Notes: generated by a model from the sequence alone, not told the origin. Numbered from the stretch's first letter, positions 18,943 through 30,363 are shown. The stretch: 64,000 nt of DNA from Duganella sp. SG902 (GCF_013376005.1 NZ_JABMJK010000004.1:1-64000), one strand, 5' to 3'. Numbers and translations are program-made.

Positions 18943-20916
18943 ATGGAACTACAACTCGCTACTTTAGTGCCAGCCACCGGCTGGGCCCTGCTGCACTTCG
19001 TCTGGCAGGGCTTGCTGATCGGCTGGGCGGTGACGCTGGCCCTGCACGTGCTGCGCAAGGCGCGGCCGCAGACGCGCTATGCCGTCGCCTGCGGCGGCCT
19101 GTTGCTGTGCGCGGCGCTGCCGCTGTCGGGCATCCTGCTGCAGCTGGCCGACGCGCGCGCCGCCGGCGCCGGCTCCGAGAGCATCACCACCACCATCATC
19201 AGCGGCGCGGAGGGGCAGCGCTCGGTCGCGCTGGGCGTGTTCGCGCCGGCCACGCGGGGCCTGATCGACAGCGCCACCCTGGACGCCGCGCAGAACACCT
19301 TGCGCCGGCAGTTGCCGTGGATCGTCGGCCTGTGGCTGGCCGGGGCGGCGCTGATGGCGCTGCGGCTGGCGATCGGCCTGAAATGGGTTGCCGACCGCAC
19401 GCGGCCGGATGAATACAGCGCCAACCCCTACTGGCAGCGCCGCCTGTCCGAGCTGGCGCGCCGCTTTGGCATCGAGGCGCACGTGCGGCTGGGCGTGGCG
19501 GACAAGCTCGACAGCCCGATCACCGCCGGCTGCTGGAAGCCCATCGTGCTGGTGCCGGCCGCGCTGGTGACCGGCATGCCGACCGATCTGCTGGAGGCGC
19601 TGCTGGCGCATGAGCTGGCGCACATCAAGCGTCACGACTACTTCGTGAACCTCATACAAAGCGCGATCGAGATCGTGCTGTTCTATCACCCTAGTGTTTG
19701 GGCTATATCGCGCAGGATACGGATCGAGCGGGAACAAATCGCCGACGACCTGGCAGTCGAGATGGTCGGCCAGCCGCACAAGCTGGCGCAAGCCCTGTCG
19801 CAACTGGATCGCTTCCAGTTCGACACTACACAACTAGCCCATGCGGCTCACGGAGGAAATCTCATGTCTCGTATCAAACGCCTGCTGCGTCCCGATGTAG
19901 AACCGGTCAGCTGGAAAATGGCCATGCCGCTGGCCGGCCTGCTGGCGGCCGGCGCGGTGCTGTACGCCCACGCCGCGCCACAGCCGCCTGAACCACCAGC
20001 GCCGCCGGCCGTGGTGGAGCCGGCCGCGCCGCCTGCACCGCCCGCTTTGCCGGAGCCAGCCGCGCCCGCCGCACCGGCGGCACCAGCGGCACCAGCGGCG
20101 CCGCCGGTGCCACCCACGCCAGCCAAGCCGGTGACCGTAAAATTTGACCACATGACCGTCAATGACGGCCCGAACAAGGGCGACAGCTACGCCATCGTCC
20201 ACAGCAATAAGGAGGCGATGACGGTCTCGGCCACCAGCAAGGACATCCGCAAGGTAGCGCTGCTGCGCGACAAGGTCAAAGGCGACTTCCTCTGGTTCCG
20301 CACTGGCGACAAGGCTTATCTGGTGCAAGATCCGGCCGTCATCGCGCGTATCGACAGCGTCTGGGCGCCGGTTGACAGCATCGGCAGCCAGATGGACGAG
20401 CAGGGCAAGAAAATAGAAGCCCAGGGCAACATCATCCGGGCCATCGGCGACGAAATGAGCGCCGCCGCGCAGAGCGCCGGGCGCCAGGTCGAGCGGGAAG
20501 CGCAAGGCCCGCAACGCCAGCTGGATCAACTGGCGCGTCAGCAGGGACAAATTGCACACCGCATGGAGCTGGCGGTACGCGAGATCGGCCCGGACGCCAG
20601 CCCGGAAAAAGTGCGCGAGCTGCAGAAGACCATGGCCAGCCTGCAGGCGGAGATGGCGCCACTGCAGAAAAAGATGGCCGAGTACCAGCGCGAGATAGCC
20701 GCCAAGGTTGGCAAACTGCACGGCCAGGATGGCGCGATGAACGAACTCAACCAGAAAATGGCCGAAGCCAGCCGTCCGATGGGCGAGCTGAACCTGCGCA
20801 TGGGCGAACTTAATATGAAACATGCCGAAGCCGTGCGCGAGGCCGAGCGCGTGATGAAATCGCTGATGCAGGAGAGCCTGCGCAACGGCAAGGCGCAGCC
20901 GGCGCCCTCCGCCTGA
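18943..20916 (+). CDS. BlaR1-type M56 family membrane metallopeptidase
   Basis: The 657-residue protein has an N-terminal membrane region (about residues 12-35, 45-70, 120-145) and the zinc protease motif HELAH at 223-227 (LLAHELAHIKRHDYFVN). A further helix at about 325-345 is followed by a long Pro/Ala linker (about 345-400). The C-terminal segment contains a small beta region (TVKFDHMTVNDGPNKGDSYAI) and a Gln/Glu/Met-rich coiled coil (about 480-650). BlaR1/MecR1 homologues sense cell-wall stress and inactivate a BlaI-type repressor. No penicillin-binding sensor domain and no blaI neighbour are visible, so the signal is unknown. GGGAG precedes the ATG. The membrane-spanning count is approximate. 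Confidence 0.85.
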   Translation: MELQLATLVPATGWALLHFVWQGLLIGWAVTLALHVLRKARPQTRYAVACGGLLLCAALPLSGILLQLADARAAGAGSESITTTIISGAEGQRSVALGVFAPATRGLIDSATLDAAQNTLRRQLPWIVGLWLAGAALMALRLAIGLKWVADRTRPDEYSANPYWQRRLSELARRFGIEAHVRLGVADKLDSPITAGCWKPIVLVPAALVTGMPTDLLEALLAHELAHIKRHDYFVNLIQSAIEIVLFYHPSVWAISRRIRIEREQIADDLAVEMVGQPHKLAQALSQLDRFQFDTTQLAHAAHGGNLMSRIKRLLRPDVEPVSWKMAMPLAGLLAAGAVLYAHAAPQPPEPPAPPAVVEPAAPPAPPALPEPAAPAAPAAPAAPAAPPVPPTPAKPVTVKFDHMTVNDGPNKGDSYAIVHSNKEAMTVSATSKDIRKVALLRDKVKGDFLWFRTGDKAYLVQDPAVIARIDSVWAPVDSIGSQMDEQGKKIEAQGNIIRAIGDEMSAAAQSAGRQVEREAQGPQRQLDQLARQQGQIAHRMELAVREIGPDASPEKVRELQKTMASLQAEMAPLQKKMAEYQREIAAKVGKLHGQDGAMNELNQKMAEASRPMGELNLRMGELNMKHAEAVREAERVMKSLMQESLRNGKAQPAPSA

Positions 20917-20927
20917 GTCCACCCGTG

Positions 20928-20957
20928 ATCCCGGCGCAGGCCGGGCCCATGCAACGC
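20928..20957. repeat. Degenerate REP-like unit
   Basis: ATCCCGGCGCAGGCCGGGCC followed by CATG resembles the CCCGCGCAGGCGGGGATCCATG unit found after polA. It lies between the M56 peptidase stop and the long palindrome at 20975. Confidence 0.35.
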
Positions 20958-20974
20958 CGACATGTTGCTTGAAT

Positions 20975-21064
20975 TCCGGGGTCAGGTCCTCCATTTCTAC
21001 ACGAGCCCAGCATTAGGCGTGCCTACTGCTGGGCTCGTGTAGAAATGGAGGACCTGACCCCGGA
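20975..21064. repeat. 90-bp palindrome, type A (TCCGGGGTCAG family)
   Basis: Two perfect 38-bp arms (20975-21012 and 21027-21064) start TCCGGGGTCAGG and pass through TTCTACACG into a copy-specific core GAGCCCAGCA. The centre holds a further TAGGC/GCCTA pair. The outer 29 bases are identical to those of the palindrome at 33.4 kb, while the core differs. It lies between the M56 gene and uvrD and ends 11 bases before the uvrD TATAAT box. No T-run follows either arm, so it is not a standard terminator. Confidence 0.92.
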
Positions 21065-21075
21065 GGTAGTGCCGG

Positions 21076-21081
21076 TATAAT
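21076..21081 (+). promoter_or_regulatory. -10 box immediately before uvrD
   Basis: A perfect TATAAT ends 6 bases before the uvrD start codon, which would place the transcription start at or next to the ATG and give a leaderless mRNA. No Shine-Dalgarno sequence is present in the intervening bases. A -35 at 16-18 bp spacing would lie in CCTGACC, inside the palindrome's right arm, and is poor. Confidence 0.5.
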
Positions 21082-21087
21082 CATGGG

Positions 21088-23382
<2,295 letters not shown>

Positions 23383-23394
23383 CTGCGGCCCGTG

Positions 23395-23432
23395 CGGGCG
23401 TTCCATGGGTTCCCGCCTGCGCGGGAACGACG
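23395..23432. repeat. REP-like palindromic repeat
   Basis: GCGGGCGTTCCATGGG is followed by TTCCCGCCTGCGCGGGAA and CGACG. TTCCCGC/GCGGGAA forms a 7-bp stem. The unit ends exactly at the stop codon of the convergent membrane-protein gene and closely matches the repeat after polA. This kind of intergenic repeat is common in betaproteobacteria. Confidence 0.75.
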
Positions 23433-24200
23433 CTAGGGGTGCTCGACCGTCGTCGGTGTGTCCGACGGCGGGCCGAACAGCTGGCGGTAGGCCGCGTACA
23501 GGCTGCAGTGCATCACCACCACCAGCATCAGGATGATGCTGAACACGGCGGCAAACGCCAGTTGTGGCGAACCGAAAAGCAGCAGCGGGATTACGCCCAG
23601 CAACTGGCAGATCAGGTACAGCGACACCATCATGGTGGCGAACGCCTTGAACTGGCGCAGCACCGTCATCACGCTGAAGAATAACGCCTTGCCCAGCGCC
23701 ATCTTCTGCCAGTGGATCAGCGGCGCCGCCAGGCAGGTCAGCGTCCAGCCGCCCATGTAGATCAGGGTGGAGGCGAACACCGCGCCGCGCATGCTGTCGA
23801 GCAGCTTGGGGTCCAGCTTGCCCGGGCTCTCGTTGATCTGGCTGATGGCGTCCGAGCCCAGCAGGTGAAGCACGATCAGCGCCAGTTGCAGCACCACCGC
23901 GTACACCACCCCCAGCTTGAGCAGCGGATTGCGCTGCGCCGACTTGAAACCGGCCAGCAGCAGATTCGGCAAGGCCCGCTTGCCGCTGTCGATGTCGGCG
24001 CAGCCCTGCAGCAGGGCCACGCTGAACAAGGGCGCCAGCAAGGCCGGCAGCAACACCCCCACCAGCGGCAGGATCGAGGACAGCAGCGACACGAACATGC
24101 AGCTGAACAGGATGGCCATCAGGGCGCCGGGCTGCTTGCGGAACACCGCGAAGCCCTGCTTGACCCAGTGCCAGCCTGCGCGCGCGGGAAGCTTGCTCAT
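23433..24200 (-). CDS. BPSS1780-type integral membrane protein
   Basis: This is a 255-residue hydrophobic protein with about six membrane segments (for example ALMAILFSCMFVSLLSSILPLVGVLLPALL, VVYAVVLQLALIVLHLLG, LAFAAVFSIILMLVVVMH). The N-terminal pattern RAGWHWVKQGFAVFRKQPGALM is the hallmark of the BPSS1780 family, whose function is unknown. Its ATG overlaps the thrB stop codon (TGATG), so it is translationally coupled to thrB; the longer open frame upstream lies inside thrB and is not coding. Neighbourhood alone does not indicate a role in threonine synthesis. Confidence 0.8.
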   Translation of the reverse strand: MSKLPARAGWHWVKQGFAVFRKQPGALMAILFSCMFVSLLSSILPLVGVLLPALLAPLFSVALLQGCADIDSGKRALPNLLLAGFKSAQRNPLLKLGVVYAVVLQLALIVLHLLGSDAISQINESPGKLDPKLLDSMRGAVFASTLIYMGGWTLTCLAAPLIHWQKMALGKALFFSVMTVLRQFKAFATMMVSLYLICQLLGVIPLLLFGSPQLAFAAVFSIILMLVVVMHCSLYAAYRQLFGPPSDTPTTVEHP

Positions 24201-25156
24201 CAGAACAGCCCCGGCGCCGGCGTGGCGATGCGCTCGCGCAGGATGCGCTCGAAGTGGGTGGGGTCGTGCGGGGTCAGCATTTCGGCCTCGCGCGGGCGGT
24301 AGAAATCGTACAGGCGCGACAGCCAGAAGCGCAGCGCGCCGGCGCGCAGCATGGTCTGCCAGGCGTGTTGCTCCGCCTCGGTGAACGGGCGCACGGCGTG
24401 GTAGGCGTCCAGCATGGCGCGCACGCGCGCCTGGTCCAGCACGCCGGTGTCGAGGTCGATGCACCAGTCGTTGACGGTGACGGCCACGTCGAACAGCCAG
24501 GTGTCGCAGCCGGCGAAGTAGAAGTCGAAGAAGCCGGTCAGGCGCTCGCCGTCAAACATCACGTTGTTGCGGAACAGGTCGGCGTGCACCGGACCCACCT
24601 GCAGCTGCTTGTAGTGCTCGCAGGCGGCGAAGGTTTCCTGGTAGTGCACCTCGGACTTGAGCAGCTGGGCCTTGTCTTCCGGAATGTACGGCAGCACCAG
24701 CGGCGTGGTCTCGTGCCACCATTCCAGGCCGCGCAGGTTGGGCTGCCGCAGCTTGTAGTCGAGGCCTGCCAGGTGCATGCGCGCCAGCATGGCGCCCACC
24801 TCGGCGCAGTGCGCCGGTTGCGGGTCCAGCTGCGAGCTGCCTTCGAGCTTGGTGACGATGGAGGCCGGCTTGCCGTGCAGCGCGGTGATCAGCTCGCCCT
24901 TGTCGTTGGCGATCGGCGCCGGCACCAGCACGCCGCGATCGGCCAGGTGGCGCATCAGGTTGAGGTAAAACGGCAGTTGTTCAAACGACAGGTTCTCGAA
25001 GATGGTGAGCACGTACTCGCCGCGCTCGGTCGTCAGGAAAAAGTTGCTGTTCTCGATGCCGGAACTGATGCCTTTGAGCCCGAGCGCCTTGCCGAGCGGG
25101 AATTGGGTGATCCACTGGGTGACATCCTCCAGCGATACCGGGGTAAAGACTGCCAT
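24200..25156 (-). CDS. thrB: Homoserine kinase (aminoglycoside-phosphotransferase fold)
   Basis: This enzyme phosphorylates homoserine, the penultimate step of threonine synthesis. The 318-residue protein belongs to the APH/choline-kinase-fold ThrB found in many pseudomonads and betaproteobacteria rather than the GHMP-type of E. coli. Visible motifs are [13 protein letters not shown] near the N-terminus, the catalytic loop [15 protein letters not shown] with the HxDxxxxN pattern, and the metal-binding FDFYFAG. It lies in a minus-strand cluster DUF2782-thrB-BPSS1780 protein, divergent from polA. Confidence 0.95.
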   Translation of the reverse strand: MAVFTPVSLEDVTQWITQFPLGKALGLKGISSGIENSNFFLTTERGEYVLTIFENLSFEQLPFYLNLMRHLADRGVLVPAPIANDKGELITALHGKPASIVTKLEGSSQLDPQPAHCAEVGAMLARMHLAGLDYKLRQPNLRGLEWWHETTPLVLPYIPEDKAQLLKSEVHYQETFAACEHYKQLQVGPVHADLFRNNVMFDGERLTGFFDFYFAGCDTWLFDVAVTVNDWCIDLDTGVLDQARVRAMLDAYHAVRPFTEAEQHAWQTMLRAGALRFWLSRLYDFYRPREAEMLTPHDPTHFERILRERIATPAPGLF

Positions 25157-25183
25157 GTGAAAGTGTAAAGAGTTCGGTTCTGG

Positions 25184-25588
25184 TTAGTTGACGGTGGGCG
25201 GCGGCGGTGGCGGCGCGTTGTTGTCCTGCGTGGCCTCTTCCTCCGGGGTTTTCTTTTTCTTCTTGCCGATGTCGAATTCCAGCACGGTCCACTGCGGGCC
25301 GCGGTTGTTGCCGCTCATGGCGTCGCCGGGCAGGGCGGTGCCGACCGGGTGGTTGGGACGCAGGGTGTAGGTGCTGGGACCGCTTTTGACGGTTGCTTCG
25401 ACGACATTGCCGCTGTTGTCGCGGCGTTCGGTGATTTTGCCTTCCGCGCCGGGTTTGGCGGTGACGGTGATCGGATCATCGGCGATTTCCTCGATTTTCT
25501 CCAGCTTGGGCGGCGCCTGGCTCGGGGTCGACTGGGCGAACGCCGCGTGGGCGACCAGCGTCAGGAGGAGGAGTGGAATGCGCTTCAT
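25184..25588 (-). CDS. DUF2782 family secreted protein
   Basis: The 134-residue protein has a signal peptide (MKRIPLLLLTLVAHAAFA) and a mature domain containing ITERRDNSGNVVEATV and YTLRPN, typical of DUF2782. A basic KKKKK run and a Pro tail (PPPPPPTVN) end the protein. Genes of this family often sit next to polA in proteobacteria, as here, but no function is established. It starts the minus-strand cluster, with thrB 27 bases downstream. Confidence 0.8.
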   Translation of the reverse strand: MKRIPLLLLTLVAHAAFAQSTPSQAPPKLEKIEEIADDPITVTAKPGAEGKITERRDNSGNVVEATVKSGPSTYTLRPNHPVGTALPGDAMSGNNRGPQWTVLEFDIGKKKKKTPEEEATQDNNAPPPPPPTVN

Positions 25589-25696
25589 GATGGACCGCCT
25601 TTAGCAGAGAAAAAGCTTTGGAATTTTTTGTGTATGATCCATTGTAACACCTGCGATAATGTTGCATTCACGCGTCAGCATCCTCATATAGCACCT

Positions 25697-28462
25697 ATGC
25701 AAAATACCCTGTTGTTAGTCGACGGCTCCAGCTACCTTTACCGCGCCTTCCACGCGCTGCCCGACCTGCGCAGCCCGGACGGCCACCCGACCGGCGCCAT
25801 GCACGGCATGGTCAACATGCTGCGCCGCCTGCGCGCCGATTACCCGGCCGCCTACATCGCCTGCGTGTTCGACGCCAAGGGCAAAACTTTCCGTGATGAC
25901 ATGTATCCGGAGTACAAGGCCACGCGCGCCGCGATGCCGGACGACCTGCGCCTGCAGATCGAGCCCATCCACGAGGCGGTGAGGGCCATGGGCTGGCCTA
26001 TCCTGATGGTGGAGGGGGTGGAGGCGGACGACGTGATCGGTACGCTGTCGGCCCAGGCCGCCAAGGCCGGCATGAACGTGGTGGTGTCGACCGGCGACAA
26101 GGACCTGGCGCAGCTGGTCAACGACAAGGTCATGCTGATCAACACCATGACCAACGAGAAAATGGACGAGGCCGGCGTGCTGGCCAAGTTCGGCGTGCCG
26201 CCGAACCGCATCATCGACTACCTGACCCTGATCGGCGACACCGTCGACAACGTGCCGGGCGTGAGCAAGTGCGGCCCGAAAACCGCGCTCAAGTGGCTGA
26301 CCCAGTACGACTCGCTGGACGGCGTGATCGCCAACGCCGCCAACATCAGCGGCGCCGTCGGCCAGAACCTGCGCGACGCGCTGGAATGGCTGCCGAAGGG
26401 CCGCGAGCTGATCACGGTGAAACTCGATTGCGACCTGTCCGGCCACATGGTGTCGATCACCGAATCGCTGGTCGCGCGCGAGGAAGACAAGCCGGCGCTG
26501 CTGGACTTCTTCAGCAAGTACGGCTTCAAGACGCTGCTGCGCGAGCTCGGTGCGGCCGCGGCCACCGGCGGCCCGGCCGCCACCGTCAAGGTGTCGCTGG
26601 ATGCGCCGGTCGGCGGCGCGGCGTCGGTCAACGGCGACCTGTTCGCCGAACCGGTGGTGGCCACCTACGAAACGGTCAGCACCGAGGAACAGCTGGACAA
26701 GTGGATCGAACGCATCAACGCCGCCGGGCTGACCGCCGTCGACACCGAAACCACCTCGCTGGAGCCGATGACGGCGCAGCTGGTCGGCATCTCGCTGTCG
26801 GTCAAGGCCGGCGAGGCGTGCTACATTCCGGTCGCGCACGCCTACCAGGGCGTGCCGGAGCAGCTGGAGCGCGAGCATGTGCTGGCCAGGCTCAAGCCCT
26901 GGCTGGAGGACGCCACCAAGCTCAAGGTCGGACAAAACCTCAAGTACGACAGCCACATCTTCGCCAACCACGGCGTGACGCTGCGGGGCATCCACCACGA
27001 CACCCTGCTGGAATCGTACGTGTTCGAATCGCACCGCTCGCACGACATGGATTCGCTGGCGCTGCGCCACCTGAACCACACCACGATTCCGTTCTCGGAC
27101 GTGTGCGGCAAGGGCGCCAGCATGATCACCTTCGACCAGGTGGCGATCGACCGCGCCACCGAGTACGCGGCCGAGGACGCCGACATCACGCTGCGCCTGC
27201 ACCAGAGCATGATCGGCGAGGTGGAGCAGGACGAGAAGCTCAACTTCATCTACCGCAACATCGAGCTGCCGACCGCCGTGGTGCTGCAAAAGATCGAGCG
27301 CAACGGCGTGCAGATCGACGCCGCCCTGCTGGAGCAACAATCGGCCGAGCTGGGCGCGCGCATCGCGGAACTGGAAGCCAAGGCGCACGAGCTGGCCGAG
27401 CAGCCTTTCAACCTGGGCTCGCCCAAGCAGATCGGCGAGATCTTCTTCGAGAAGCTGAAACTGCCGGTGGTGAAGAAGACCCCGAGCGGCGCGCCGTCGA
27501 CCGATGAGGAAGTGCTGCAAAAGCTGGCCGAGGATTACCCGCTGCCGAAAGTGCTGCTGGAATACCGCAGCCTGTCCAAGCTGAAATCGACCTACACCGA
27601 CAAGCTGCCGAAGGGCATCAACAAGCAGACCGGCCGCGTGCACACCAACTACGCGCAGGCGGTGGCGGTGACGGGGCGCCTGGCGTCCAACGACCCCAAC
27701 CTGCAGAACATCCCGATCCGCACCAAGGAGGGCCGCCGCATCCGCGAAGCGTTCGTGGCGCCGGCCGGTTCGCACATCGTCTCGGCCGACTACTCGCAGA
27801 TCGAGCTGCGCATCATGGCGCACATCTCGGAGGACGAGAACATGCTGCGCGCGTTCGCCGAGGGCGTGGACATTCACCGCGCCACCGCCGCCGAAATCTT
27901 CGGTGTGGCGCCGGACGCGGTGGAGAGCGAGCAGCGCCGCTACGCCAAGGTGATCAACTTCGGCCTGATCTACGGCATGAGCGCGTTCGGCCTGGCGAGC
28001 AACCTCGGCATCGAGCGCGGCGCGGCGCAAAGCTATATCGAGCGCTACTTCGCGCGCTTCTCGGGCGTGAAGCAGTACATGGACGACACCCGCCTGCAGG
28101 CCAAGGCGCGCGGCTACGTGGAAACCGTGTTCGGCCGCCGCCTGTGGCTGCCCGAGATCAACTCGCCCAACGGCCCGCGCCGCCAGGGCGCCGAGCGGGC
28201 GGCGATCAACGCGCCGATGCAGGGCACGGCGGCCGACCTGATCAAGCTGGCCATGATCGCGGTGCAGGACTGGCTGGAGGCTGAAAAGCTGGGCACGCGC
28301 ATGATCATGCAGGTGCACGACGAGCTGGTGCTGGAGGTGCCGGACGCCGAGCTGGAGCTGATCAAGCGAAAACTGCCGGAGCTGATGGCCGGCGTGGCGA
28401 AATTGAAGGTGCCGCTGATCGCCGAGGTCGGCGTCGGCGCGAATTGGGATCAAGCACACTAA
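25697..28462 (+). CDS. polA: DNA polymerase I
   Basis: This 921-residue three-domain polymerase processes Okazaki fragments and fills repair gaps. The N-terminal 5' nuclease (about 1-290) begins LLLVDGSSYLYRAFHAL. The 3'-5' exonuclease is apparently active, with the first acidic pair Asp349/Glu351 in AVDTETTS. The polymerase domain has Asp698 in SADYSQIELR, the O-helix RRYAKVINFGLIYGMSAFGL and Asp875 in VHDELVLEV. The ATG at 25697 gives the family start; 116 upstream codons in the open frame overlap the DUF2782 gene and are not real. A pair of REP-like repeats follows the stop. Confidence 0.98.
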   Translation: MQNTLLLVDGSSYLYRAFHALPDLRSPDGHPTGAMHGMVNMLRRLRADYPAAYIACVFDAKGKTFRDDMYPEYKATRAAMPDDLRLQIEPIHEAVRAMGWPILMVEGVEADDVIGTLSAQAAKAGMNVVVSTGDKDLAQLVNDKVMLINTMTNEKMDEAGVLAKFGVPPNRIIDYLTLIGDTVDNVPGVSKCGPKTALKWLTQYDSLDGVIANAANISGAVGQNLRDALEWLPKGRELITVKLDCDLSGHMVSITESLVAREEDKPALLDFFSKYGFKTLLRELGAAAATGGPAATVKVSLDAPVGGAASVNGDLFAEPVVATYETVSTEEQLDKWIERINAAGLTAVDTETTSLEPMTAQLVGISLSVKAGEACYIPVAHAYQGVPEQLEREHVLARLKPWLEDATKLKVGQNLKYDSHIFANHGVTLRGIHHDTLLESYVFESHRSHDMDSLALRHLNHTTIPFSDVCGKGASMITFDQVAIDRATEYAAEDADITLRLHQSMIGEVEQDEKLNFIYRNIELPTAVVLQKIERNGVQIDAALLEQQSAELGARIAELEAKAHELAEQPFNLGSPKQIGEIFFEKLKLPVVKKTPSGAPSTDEEVLQKLAEDYPLPKVLLEYRSLSKLKSTYTDKLPKGINKQTGRVHTNYAQAVAVTGRLASNDPNLQNIPIRTKEGRRIREAFVAPAGSHIVSADYSQIELRIMAHISEDENMLRAFAEGVDIHRATAAEIFGVAPDAVESEQRRYAKVINFGLIYGMSAFGLASNLGIERGAAQSYIERYFARFSGVKQYMDDTRLQAKARGYVETVFGRRLWLPEINSPNGPRRQGAERAAINAPMQGTAADLIKLAMIAVQDWLEAEKLGTRMIMQVHDELVLEVPDAELELIKRKLPELMAGVAKLKVPLIAEVGVGANWDQAH

Positions 28463-28465
28463 ACC

Positions 28466-28530
28466 TGTCGTCCCCGCGCAGGCGGGGATCCATGCCGAGT
28501 ATGGGCTCCCGCCTGCGCGGGAGCGACGTT
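28466..28530. repeat. Inverted pair of REP-like repeats
   Basis: One unit, CGTCCCCGCGCAGGCGGGG-ATCCAT, and a second in opposite orientation, ATGGGCTCCCGCCTGCGCGG-GAGCGACG, flank the spacer GCCGAGT. Each unit forms its own stem and the pair can also fold together, as in BIME-type elements. It lies between polA and the dienelactone hydrolase gene and may protect or end the polA transcript. Confidence 0.8.
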
Positions 28531-28550
28531 ATTTATCGCGGAGGTGATGG

Positions 28551-29432
28551 ATGAATGATTTGATGCGGGATGCGGAGAGTTTATTGGGCAAATCGCTGTC
28601 GGACGGCGTAGACCGCCGCGACTTCCTCAAGACAGCCCTGGGCACCGGCTTTGCGGCCGCCACCCTGCCGGTGGCCGCGCAGAACGTCATCAAGACCGAC
28701 ACCGCCGGCCTCACCGCCGGCACCATCACCATCCAGGTCAACGGCCAGGACGTGCCGGTCTACCGCGCCCAGCCGGAAGGCAAGACCAACCTGCCGGTGA
28801 TCTTGGTGATTTCGGAAATCTTCGGCGTGCACGAGCACATTGCCGACGTGGCCCGCCGCTTCGCCAAGCAGGGCTACCTGGCGCTGGCGCCCGACCTGTT
28901 CATCCGCCAGGGCGACCCGACCAAGGTGGCCTCGATCGCCGACCTGCAGCGCGACATCATCTCCAAGACCCCGGACGCGCAGGTGTTCGCCGACCTCGAC
29001 GCGGTGGTGGCCTGGGCCAGGGCCAACGGCGGCAATGGCGACAAGATCGCCATCACCGGTTTCTGCTGGGGCGGCCGCATCACCTGGCTGTATGCGGCGC
29101 ATAATCCTGCCATCAAGGCCGGGGTGGCGTGGTACGGACGCCTGAAGGGCGACGTCAACGCCAACTTTCCCAGGCACCCTATCGATGTTGCTGGCACTCT
29201 GAAGGCGCCGGTCCTCGGCCTGTACGGCGCCAAGGACACCGGCATCCCGCTCGATACGGTGGCGGCCATGGAGGCGGCGCTGGCGCTCGGGCCGAGCAAA
29301 TCCCAGATTGTGCTCTACCCAAACTCCGGCCACGCCTTCCATGCCGACTACCGCCCAAGCTACGTCGAGGCCGACGCGCGCGATGGCTGGCGCCGGGCTT
29401 TGGCCTGGCTAATGCAACACAATGTCATTTGA
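28551..29432 (+). CDS. Dienelactone hydrolase family protein with Tat signal
   Basis: The 293-residue alpha/beta hydrolase has the Tat-like motif DRRDFLKTALG at residues about 20-31, before a hydrophobic stretch. Export to the periplasm in folded form is therefore likely. The Cys-Asp-His triad of dienelactone hydrolases is visible: Cys172 in GFCWGGR, Asp in LYGAKDTGIP and His in NSGHAFHADY. The DLH name reflects the fold; the natural substrate is unknown and no chlorocatechol genes are nearby. GGAGG closely precedes the ATG. Confidence 0.88.
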   Translation: MNDLMRDAESLLGKSLSDGVDRRDFLKTALGTGFAAATLPVAAQNVIKTDTAGLTAGTITIQVNGQDVPVYRAQPEGKTNLPVILVISEIFGVHEHIADVARRFAKQGYLALAPDLFIRQGDPTKVASIADLQRDIISKTPDAQVFADLDAVVAWARANGGNGDKIAITGFCWGGRITWLYAAHNPAIKAGVAWYGRLKGDVNANFPRHPIDVAGTLKAPVLGLYGAKDTGIPLDTVAAMEAALALGPSKSQIVLYPNSGHAFHADYRPSYVEADARDGWRRALAWLMQHNVI

Positions 29433-29486
29433 GGGTACAATAACGGCCCGGCCTGTGGGGCCGGTTTCAGTACCAGAGGCTATAAC

Positions 29487-30263
29487 ATCGATCCCGTACT
29501 CGTTTCCATCATCCTGGCGACCACACTGGCTGGCGTAGTGAGCATCACTGCGGCGGCCGTGTTCTCGTTTACGCTGCTGTCCAAGGTGGTGGAGCGCATG
29601 GTCAGTCTGTCGGTCGGCATCATGTTGTCGACCTCTTTGCTGCACGCCCTGCCGGAAGCGTTCGAATCGCAGGCCAGCGCGCGCAGCCTGTTCGCCACCC
29701 TGCTGGGCGGTTTGCTGGCCTTCTTCCTGCTTGAAAAACTGGCCATCCTGCGTCATTCGCATCATCACGAGCATGACGGCCACCACCATCACCACGGCCA
29801 CGACAAGCGCGAGGCCGGCAAGGCCGGCTGGATGATCCTGGTGGGCGACGGCATGCACAACTTCACCGACGGCATCCTGATCGCGGCCGCCTTCCTGGCC
29901 AATCCCGAGCTGGGGCTGGTGACCGGGCTGGCCATCATCGCCCACGAGATCCCGCAGGAGATCGGCGACTTCATCGTGCTGCTGAACGCCGGCTTCTCGC
30001 GCACGCGGGCCTACGTCTACAACCTGCTGTGCAGCCTGCTGGCGATCGCCGGCGGCCTGCTTGGCTACTACACGCTGGACCGCGCCAGCAGCCTGATTCC
30101 CTACGTGCTGGTGTTTGCCTCGTCCGGCTTCATCTACATCGCCGTCAGCGACCTGATGCCGCAAATGCAGCGCCGCGCCACGCTGCGCGAATCCATTCCC
30201 CAGGTGCTGCTGATCGCCGCCGGCGTCGCCATCGTCCTGTTCCTGACCGGCGGCCGTCACTGA
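29487..30263 (+). CDS. ZIP family divalent metal transporter
   Basis: This is a ZIP-type transporter for zinc or related metals, with about seven to eight membrane helices. The His-rich cytoplasmic loop (HSHHHEHDGHHHHHGHD, about residues 93-109 from this start) and the metal-site helices LVGDGMHNFTDG and IIAHEIPQEIGDF are characteristic. The first ATG/GTG-type start in the frame is GTG at 29538, but that would cut away most of helix 1. The codons before it read DPVLVSIILATTLAGVVSI, a proper first helix. The only codon suitably spaced from AGAGG (29475-29479) is ATC at 29487. I therefore propose an ATC start; 29538 is the conservative alternative. Confidence 0.85.
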   Translation: MDPVLVSIILATTLAGVVSITAAAVFSFTLLSKVVERMVSLSVGIMLSTSLLHALPEAFESQASARSLFATLLGGLLAFFLLEKLAILRHSHHHEHDGHHHHHGHDKREAGKAGWMILVGDGMHNFTDGILIAAAFLANPELGLVTGLAIIAHEIPQEIGDFIVLLNAGFSRTRAYVYNLLCSLLAIAGGLLGYYTLDRASSLIPYVLVFASSGFIYIAVSDLMPQMQRRATLRESIPQVLLIAAGVAIVLFLTGGRH

Positions 30264-30363
30264 GTCTGCGCCGCCTCAACTCGGCGCACACGATACTTCC
30301 GCCGGCCCGCTGGGGACGCGCCGGGCCCGGCACCTGCGCAAGATCTAAGTGTGACGCGATGAC

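Noticed and set aside
20975..21064. Palindrome as a rho-independent terminator for the M56 gene
   Set aside because: Arms are far longer than a terminator stem, there is no T-run, and the same arms occur at unrelated sites and orientations.
25349..25696. 116-codon N-terminal extension of polA
   Set aside because: Overlaps the DUF2782 gene on the other strand and has no polymerase-like sequence; the family start is 25697.
29764..29811. Histidine-rich stretch as a frameshift or low-complexity error
   Set aside because: The frame is intact on both sides, and a His-rich loop is normal in ZIP transporters.
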